Assembly (NCBI GenBank): GCA_021204605.1
Contig: JAJPZD010000132.1
Coordinates: 1 to 12,073, forward strand
From: Prevotella sp.
Lineage (GTDB): Bacteria; Bacteroidota; Bacteroidia; Bacteroidales; Bacteroidaceae
Reading direction: 5' to 3'
DNA length: 12,073 bases
Shown here: positions 8,134-12,073 of the stretch, piece after piece
Numbering within the stretch: position 1 is the stretch's first letter
Layout of the letters: each line of letters begins with the position of its first letter
Program-made: the position numbers and the translations under genes
The notes under the pieces: generated by a model
Databases searched by the model: none
What the model was told of the DNA's origin: nothing
What the model saw: only the letters and a program-made list of their open reading frames with translations

Positions 8134-9435
8134 ATGGAAGAAGCGAAATTGGCGGAAGCTACGGGTACTGAGCAGAAAGGCGAGAGCGGGCGGTTCAAAG
8201 GCGACATGGTGATCTGGATTGTGTTCTTCATTCTTTGTCTTGTGAGTATAATCGAGGTTTTCAGTTCTTCGAGTGGTTTGACGTCTAAGAGTGGCAACTA
8301 TCTCAAACCTATTTTGAAGCACTGCTGGCTGTTGGTTGTAGGTATTATCGCCATGGTCTGCACCATGAATATCAAGTGTAAATATTTTAAGGTGATAACC
8401 CCTTTTGCCCTGCTTTTTTCTTTTATTGGTCTGATAGCTGTTCTTTGTCTTGGTGAGACGACCAACGGTTCACAACGTTGGCTTTCGCTGTTGGGTGTTC
8501 AATTCCAGCCGTCTGAGATTGCAAAGGGGGCGTTGATACTTGCGACGGTGCAGATTTTGAGTGCCATGCAGACTCCTAATGGAGCAGACAAGCGCGCCAT
8601 GAGGTATATCCTCTTTGTCTGTGCATTCATTATACCGTTGATTATGCTTGAAAACTTGTCCACCGCCGCACTGCTTAGTTTGGTGGTTCTTCTTCTGATG
8701 TTCATAGGGAAAGTACCGTTGGCGCAATTAGGGAAATTGTTGGGAGTTGTGATGATTCTCATTCTTTTCGTTTTGGTGGTTGTCATGGTGGTAGGGAAGG
8801 ATAATAGCGCTGTTGCATTGAATGACAAGAAAAACATGACCGAACAGGTGGAAAAGGTTAAGGAGAGTCCATTTGACAAGATTTTCCACCGTGCAGATAC
8901 TTGGAAATCGCGTATGGTACATTTCCTTGACCATAAGGATGTACCGCCAGAAGAAGTTGATATCAATGGGAAGGATATGCAGACGGCACATTCTAAGATT
9001 GCTATTGTTTCTTCCAATCTTGTCGGAAAGGGGCCGGGTAACTCTGTTGAACGAGATTTTCTGCCACAGGCATTCTCTGATTTTATCTATGCCATCATCA
9101 TAGAGGAAACAGGCATTGTAGGAGCTTTCATAGTGTGTTTCCTATATATTATCCTGTTGTTCCGCACGGCATCCATAGCCAACCGTTGTGTGAATACTTT
9201 CCCTGCATTGCTTATCATGGGATTTTCATTGCTGCTTGTTATTCAGGCAATGTTCAACATGGCGGTAGCCGTAGGACTTGTTCCTGTCACGGGCCAGCCT
9301 CTTCCCCTAATCAGCAAGGGGGGAACGTCAACGATAGTCAACTGTGTGTATATCGGTGTAATCCTTAGTGTCAGTTATTCCGCCAAAAAGAAGGATGAGG
9401 AGGAAGTGGAGGACGAAGACGTTATTTATAGTTAA
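8134..9435 (+). CDS. ftsW: FtsW, septal peptidoglycan glycosyltransferase (SEDS family)
   Basis: The 433-residue polytopic membrane protein polymerises lipid II into glycan at the septum together with FtsI. About ten membrane helices are visible, the first at roughly 25-44. SEDS motifs are present: GSQRWL (112-117), QPSEIAK (125-131), ENLSTA (173-178, where many homologues have PDxGT), ERDFLPQAFSDFIYA (306-320) with Asp316 at the position of the essential aspartate in the large periplasmic loop, and VPVTGQPLPLISKGGTS (383-399), the Bacteroidota version of the TGxxLPFISYGGSS signature. The large loop at about 221-300 is hydrophilic. A charged tail (KKKDEEEVEDEDV, 418-430) ends the protein in the cytoplasm. 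RodA is the main alternative, but position at the end of a murE-mraY-murD run and next to ftsI upstream indicates FtsW. It is the last gene of the cluster here. Confidence 0.95.
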   Translation: MEEAKLAEATGTEQKGESGRFKGDMVIWIVFFILCLVSIIEVFSSSSGLTSKSGNYLKPILKHCWLLVVGIIAMVCTMNIKCKYFKVITPFALLFSFIGLIAVLCLGETTNGSQRWLSLLGVQFQPSEIAKGALILATVQILSAMQTPNGADKRAMRYILFVCAFIIPLIMLENLSTAALLSLVVLLLMFIGKVPLAQLGKLLGVVMILILFVLVVVMVVGKDNSAVALNDKKNMTEQVEKVKESPFDKIFHRADTWKSRMVHFLDHKDVPPEEVDINGKDMQTAHSKIAIVSSNLVGKGPGNSVERDFLPQAFSDFIYAIIIEETGIVGAFIVCFLYIILLFRTASIANRCVNTFPALLIMGFSLLLVIQAMFNMAVAVGLVPVTGQPLPLISKGGTSTIVNCVYIGVILSVSYSAKKKDEEEVEDEDVIYS

Positions 9436-9446
9436 GGTATAGCCTC

Positions 9447-11420
9447 TTAAGCATCGATATTCGCATACGTTGCATTTCTTTCGATGAAAGCGCGGCGTGG
9501 TTCCACATCATCACCCATGAGCATGGAGAATATCTCGTCTGCCTCTGCTGCATTCTCTATTGTTACTTGCTTTAAAAGACGTGTCTCAGGATTCATTGTG
9601 GTGTCCCAAAGTTGCTCAGGGTTCATCTCACCAAGACCTTTGTAACGCTGCGTGTGGATGTTCTTGCCGTCGTCAATACCGTCACCGTATTTATCCAGGA
9701 ATGCCTGTCGCTGCTGGTCGGTATAGCAATACTCCTTAGCCTTATTCTTATAGGTGCAGAGGTAAAGCGGTGGAGTGGCGATGTACAAATGGCCGTCTTG
9801 TATCACCTTCGGCATGAAACGATAGAACAGAGTCATTATCAGTGTGTCGATATGTGAGCCGTCAACATCGGCATCGGTCATTATTATAATTTTGTCATAG
9901 CGCAACTTGTCGATATTGGCCTCCTTGTCGCCCTCTCCGTCAACGCCAAAACGCACACCGATACTTTGGATGATGTTCATCACCGACTCGCTTTCGAATA
10001 CCTTGTGCCACATCACCTTCTCAACATTGAGGATTTTTCCTCTCAACGGCAGTATGGCCTGTGTGTAACGGTCACGCCCCTGCTTTGCCGAGCCGCCTGC
10101 GGAGTCACCCTCCACGAGGAATATCTCGCACTCTTTTGGGTCTTTGTTGGAACAGTCGGCCAACTTGCCGGGCAGTCCTCCGCCTGTCATCGGGTTTTTC
10201 CTCTGAACACTCTCACGAGCCTTACGTGCGGCGATACGTGCCGTTGCAGCGAGAATAACTTTGTCGCAAATCAGTTTTGCCTCTTTCGGATGCTCCTCAA
10301 GATAGTATGTAAGAGTCTCTGAGACAGCCTGTCTTACAGCTCCCGTTACCTCACTGTTACCGAGTTTCGTCTTTGTCTGTCCTTCAAACTGCGGTTCGGC
10401 AACCTTAATGGAAATAACTGCCGTCAGTCCCTCGCGGAAATCCTCTCCGGCAATCTCTATTTTTGCTTTCTCTATCTGCTTGGATATTGTAGCATCGTTA
10501 TCGGCATATTTCTTCAGGGTGTTTGTCAATGCCATTCTGAATCCTACAAGATGTGTACCTCCCTCAATGGTGTTGATATTGTTCACGTATGAGTGGATAT
10601 TCTCACTGTAATCAGTGTTGTACATTATGGCGACCTCAATAGGCAGGTTCTGCTTCTCTGTCTTAAGATATATGACATCATCAAACAGATGTGTGCGGTG
10701 ACGGTCAACGTAGCGCACGAACTCTTTGAGGCCATCTTTGGCGTGGAACACTTCCTGACGTGTCTTGCCGTCTATGTCTGGGCGCATGTCGGTAAGCGTA
10801 ATCTTGATACCTGCGTTGAGGTAAGCAAGCTCACGCATACGTGTCGCTATGATATCGTATTTGAATTCTGTCGTGGTGAAAATACTGTTGTCGGGCCAGA
10901 ACTGCTGACGAGTGCCACGCTTGTCAGTTGATCCCACCACCTTGACAGGATAGAGGGGTATTCCTTTTTCGTATTCTTGCTGGTAGATCTTACCGTCGCG
11001 GAACACTTGCGAAATCATTCTCTTTGAGAGGGCGTTGACACAAGATACACCCACACCGTGAAGGCCGCCAGACACCTTATAAGAGCCCTTGTCAAACTTT
11101 CCTCCGGCGTGCAATACTGTCATTACCACTTCCAAAGCCGACTTATGCAACTTTTTATGTTCGTCAACAGGAATGCCTCGACCATCATCCAACACAGTGA
11201 TGGAATTGTCCACATTGATTGTTACCTCAATATTGGAACAATATCCTGCCATTGCCTCGTCGATAGAGTTGTCAACGGTCTCGTTTACCAAGTGGTGCAG
11301 TCCCTTCTCACTGATGTCTCCAATGTACATCGCAGGACGCTTGCGCACTGCCTCAAGGCCTTCAAGCACTTGAATGTTACTGGCCGAGTAATTGCCCTCA
11401 TTAATTTGATTTTCTGTCAT
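9447..11420 (-). CDS. gyrB: DNA gyrase subunit B
   Basis: The 657-residue type II topoisomerase subunit binds ATP and, with GyrA, introduces negative supercoils. The N-terminal GHKL ATPase has NETVDNSIDEA (46-56; Glu47 as catalytic base, Asn51 for magnesium), DDGRGIP (78-84) and GGLHGVG (118-124). The transducer domain ends with the ATP-contacting QTKTKLG loop (348-354). The TOPRIM domain shows EGDSAGGSAKQGRDR (437-451), PLRGKILNVEK (458-468) and MTDADVDGSH (514-523, Asp516, Asp518, Asp520). The GyrB tail QRYKGLGEMNPEQLW (591-605) and FIERNA near the end are intact. It has no large insert as in Escherichia coli GyrB, which is normal outside gamma-proteobacteria. ParE is the alternative; the length, the NPETR segment and the FIERNATYANIDA ending favour GyrB. 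Start is the ATG whose complement is CAT at 11418-11420. It is convergent with ftsW. Confidence 0.94.
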   Translation of the reverse strand: MTENQINEGNYSASNIQVLEGLEAVRKRPAMYIGDISEKGLHHLVNETVDNSIDEAMAGYCSNIEVTINVDNSITVLDDGRGIPVDEHKKLHKSALEVVMTVLHAGGKFDKGSYKVSGGLHGVGVSCVNALSKRMISQVFRDGKIYQQEYEKGIPLYPVKVVGSTDKRGTRQQFWPDNSIFTTTEFKYDIIATRMRELAYLNAGIKITLTDMRPDIDGKTRQEVFHAKDGLKEFVRYVDRHRTHLFDDVIYLKTEKQNLPIEVAIMYNTDYSENIHSYVNNINTIEGGTHLVGFRMALTNTLKKYADNDATISKQIEKAKIEIAGEDFREGLTAVISIKVAEPQFEGQTKTKLGNSEVTGAVRQAVSETLTYYLEEHPKEAKLICDKVILAATARIAARKARESVQRKNPMTGGGLPGKLADCSNKDPKECEIFLVEGDSAGGSAKQGRDRYTQAILPLRGKILNVEKVMWHKVFESESVMNIIQSIGVRFGVDGEGDKEANIDKLRYDKIIIMTDADVDGSHIDTLIMTLFYRFMPKVIQDGHLYIATPPLYLCTYKNKAKEYCYTDQQRQAFLDKYGDGIDDGKNIHTQRYKGLGEMNPEQLWDTTMNPETRLLKQVTIENAAEADEIFSMLMGDDVEPRRAFIERNATYANIDA

Positions 11421-11441
11421 CTTATTCTATTAATCAGTGTG

Positions 11442-11449
11442 CAAAGGTA
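11442..11449 (-). promoter_or_regulatory. Probable gyrB promoter, -7 element
   Basis: Read on the minus strand this is TACCTTTG, an exact match to the Bacteroidota -7 consensus TAnnTTTG. It lies 21 bases upstream of the gyrB ATG, giving an expected transcription start near 11436 and a very short 5' leader of about 15 bases. No TTTG occurs at the usual 19-21 base spacing; that region is T-rich and is occupied by the hexamer array at 11457-11483, so the -33 half is weak. Confidence 0.6.
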
Positions 11450-11453
11450 CAAA

Positions 11454-11488
11454 AAAACTATTAAAAAATAGTCTAAAACTATTAAAAA
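11454..11488. repeat. Direct repeat / alternating ACTATT-AATAGT-ACTATT array upstream of gyrB
   Basis: A 14-base sequence, AAAACTATTAAAAA, occurs exactly at 11454-11467 and again at 11475-11488, 21 bases apart (two helical turns). Inside it, hexamers alternate in orientation: ACTATT 11457-11462, AATAGT 11467-11472, ACTATT 11478-11483, with spacers of 4 and 5 bases. The first two make a 16-base palindrome. The array covers the place where the -33 region of the gyrB promoter should be, which suggests a protein binding site, although A/T bias makes short repeats easier to find by chance. Confidence 0.5.
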
Positions 11489-11721
11489 GCTGTTTTTTTG
11501 TTGTTTAAATTGTGTTTACAGAGAAGGCATTATGAAACCTCCACACACTTCCATTCGCTGATTGTGCGTTTCTTTGACGAGAAAGTTACATCTATTTTGT
11601 ATAGTTTGCGGTTATAACTTTTAACTGCGCTTTGCACCCTGCAATCTTGCATTTTTTATTTTTTTTATTTTGCCGCATTCACTGTAAGACCGCGCCCCCA
11701 CTGTATGGTCCCAGTTTTCCG

Positions 11722-11776
11722 ATTAAGCGAGTGCAATACCAAACCTGCTTGAGCATTGCCGAGCGTGAGGAAAATC
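11722..11776. repeat. Possible dispersed intergenic element (weak)
   Basis: Within A/T-rich surroundings this segment has a different composition, with an inverted pair GCAAT (11733-11737) and ATTGC (11755-11759), an inner pair CAA/TTG, and related pieces GCGAGTG (11727-11733) and CCGAGCGTGAGG (11759-11770). It looks like a decayed non-coding repeat rather than a gene. Copy number in the genome cannot be judged from one window. Confidence 0.2.
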
Positions 11777-11787
11777 ACTGAAAGTAA

Positions 11788-11810
11788 TTTAATAAGGTGT
11801 TATTATTAAA
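11788..11810. repeat. A/T palindrome upstream of the attenuator promoter
   Basis: Arms TTTAATAA (11788-11795) and TTATTAAA (11803-11810) are perfect reverse complements around the 7-base spacer GGTGTTA. The centre lies about 92 bases upstream of the expected transcription start near 11891. It could be an operator for an activator or repressor of the downstream unit; with arms made only of A and T, chance is a real alternative. Confidence 0.3.
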
Positions 11811-11854
11811 AAATGTCTTTTTGTAAGCAACCGGGTATTTTTTCTTGAAAAACT

Positions 11855-11885
11855 TTTGTCAGTTTCAGAAAATATTATAATTTTG
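11855..11885 (+). promoter_or_regulatory. Full-consensus Bacteroidota promoter of the attenuated transcription unit
   Basis: TTTG at 11855-11858 and TAATTTTG at 11878-11885 are separated by 19 bases, which matches the -33 TTTG / -7 TAnnTTTG consensus of the Bacteroidota primary sigma factor in both sequence and spacing. Transcription should start near 11889-11893, about 20 bases before the leader peptide start. It is the only full two-element match I found in the window and it directs transcription rightwards, away from gyrB. Confidence 0.8.
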
Positions 11886-11912
11886 CAAGCGAAACATAAA
11901 GGAAAACGTAAA

Positions 11913-11990
11913 ATGAATAGGTCATACGCATCTTTTTATTACTTTTATTTTTACTTTGCAAGGAATTGTGAAGCGGGAAGTTGCGTGTAA
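11913..11990 (+). CDS. Aromatic-rich leader peptide (Phe/Tyr attenuator)
   Basis: A 25-codon reading frame runs from ATG 11913 to TAA 11988-11990. It is preceded by AAAGGA (11898-11903), 9 bases before the ATG. Residues 1-7 are MNRSYAS, residues 8-15 are FYYFYFYF, and the rest is ARNCEAGSCV. Nine of 25 residues are Phe (4, all TTT) or Tyr (5: three TAC, two TAT), with eight in an unbroken run at 11934-11957. It sits between a strong promoter and an intrinsic terminator, in exactly the place of leader peptides such as those of the trp and phe operons. The peptide is inferred to act by ribosome stalling when charged tRNA-Phe or tRNA-Tyr is scarce, not as a functional protein. The controlled gene lies to the right of the window. 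Confidence 0.8.
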   Translation: MNRSYASFYYFYFYFARNCEAGSCV

Positions 11991-12039
11991 AGTTCAACTT
12001 AGGTCAATGAAGAAATTAGATACGACAAGGTCCCGCTCA
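11969..12039 (+). promoter_or_regulatory. Predicted antiterminator of the leader RNA
   Basis: TGAAGCGGGA at 11969-11978, inside the last codons of the leader peptide, can pair with TCCCGCTCA at 12031-12039 (six plus three pairs around one bulged A). That downstream arm is also the 5' arm of the terminator, so the two structures exclude each other. A ribosome stalled on the aromatic run leaves 11969-11978 free and favours this helix; a ribosome reaching the stop codon at 11988 covers part of it and favours the terminator. Confidence 0.7.
11978..12000 (+). promoter_or_regulatory. Small hairpin around the leader stop codon (possible pause hairpin)
   Basis: AAGTTG (11978-11983) and CAACTT (11995-12000) are perfect complements around an 11-base loop that contains the leader stop codon TAA. 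It shares one base with the antiterminator arm. By position it could be the pause hairpin that lets the ribosome catch up with RNA polymerase, but six pairs alone are modest evidence. Confidence 0.4.
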
Positions 12040-12062
12040 TGGCAAATGAAGCGGGACTTTTT
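12027..12062 (+). terminator. Intrinsic terminator of the attenuator
   Basis: GTCCCGC (12030-12036) pairs with GCGGGAC (12051-12057). The helix extends outward through AAG (12027-12029) against TTT (12058-12060, one G-U pair) and inward through TCAT (12037-12040) against ATGA (12046-12049) with A12050 bulged, leaving a small GGCAA loop. Five T bases follow the GC-rich stem (12058-12062). It lies 36 bases after the leader stop codon, with no completed gene in front of it, so it ends transcription early rather than closing an operon. Confidence 0.85.
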
Positions 12063-12073
12063 ACATATAAATA

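Larger units (their letters stand above)
11421..11854. other. Gene-free intergenic region between gyrB and the divergent attenuator
   Basis: This 434-base stretch separates the gyrB start from the right-pointing promoter at 11855. It is rich in A and T, with long T runs at 11652-11673 and a short GC-rich island near 11688-11700. I see no reading frame longer than a few codons with a ribosome binding site, no tRNA or rRNA, and no convincing terminator. It does hold the gyrB -7 element, the hexamer array, a possible dispersed element (11722-11776) and an A/T palindrome (11788-11810). Confidence 0.6.

Noticed and set aside
9432..9450. Inverted repeat TTAAG / CTTAA between ftsW and gyrB as a bidirectional terminator
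   Set aside because: Five A/T-rich pairs without a GC core, and no T tract on either strand, are too weak to call a terminator.
11058..11471. 137-codon reading frame on the plus strand over the 5' end of gyrB
   Set aside because: It runs antisense to the conserved GyrB ATPase domain and its product shows no recognisable motif; the real gene is gyrB.
11640..11673. Hairpin TGCA/TGCA followed by long T runs as a terminator
   Set aside because: The stem is only four pairs with a four-base loop, and no gene ends upstream of it on the plus strand. The T runs are probably just A/T-rich spacer.
11813..11848. Eleven-codon reading frame starting at the ATG at 11813
   Set aside because: It lies upstream of the predicted transcription start, has no clear ribosome binding site and no unusual composition.
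11839..11852. TTTTTC / GAAAAA palindrome next to the -33 box of the attenuator promoter
   Set aside because: Low-complexity A/T sequence with a two-base centre; expected by chance in this region, so not listed as an operator.

Overview
The window comes from a member of the Bacteroidota, most likely Bacteroidales and Prevotella-like. Three things point there. The gene order mraZ-rsmH-ftsL-ftsI-murE-mraY-murD-ftsW is the Bacteroidota form of the division and cell wall (dcw) cluster. The FtsL-like, MraY and FtsW proteins have the look of that phylum: FtsI ends in a single PASTA domain, MraY has extra periplasmic and cytoplasmic loops, and FtsW has TGQPLPLISKGGTS. The promoters have the TTTG / TAnnTTTG form used by the Bacteroidota primary sigma factor.

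Positions 1-9435 (plus strand) hold eight tightly packed genes with overlaps of 4 and 8 bases or gaps of 11-44 bases, so they look like one operon. MraZ (5' part outside the window) is the cluster's regulator, RsmH methylates 16S rRNA, and an FtsL-like protein and FtsI (PBP3) belong to the septal machine. MurE and MurD add amino acids to UDP-MurNAc, MraY moves the finished pentapeptide onto undecaprenyl phosphate, and FtsW polymerises the resulting lipid II with FtsI. MurE carries the DNPR signature of meso-diaminopimelate enzymes. The usual continuation (murG, murC, ftsQ, ftsA, ftsZ) is absent: the cluster stops at ftsW and gyrB faces it tail to tail, 11 bases away.

Positions 9447-11420 (minus strand) hold a complete gyrB, with a -7 promoter element 21 bases upstream of its start codon and an unusual triple hexamer array just behind it.

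Positions 11421-12073 carry no ordinary gene, but the last 220 bases hold what I consider the most interesting object in the window: a complete transcription attenuator pointing right. It has a full-consensus Bacteroidota promoter, a ribosome binding site, a 25-codon leader peptide with eight aromatic residues in a row (FYYFYFYF), an exact 10-base repeat that lets the leader RNA form an antiterminator, and a strong intrinsic terminator. The regulated gene lies beyond the window edge. A phenylalanine/tyrosine biosynthesis operon or an aromatic aminoacyl-tRNA synthetase is the natural guess. All functional statements are read from the sequence without database searches.
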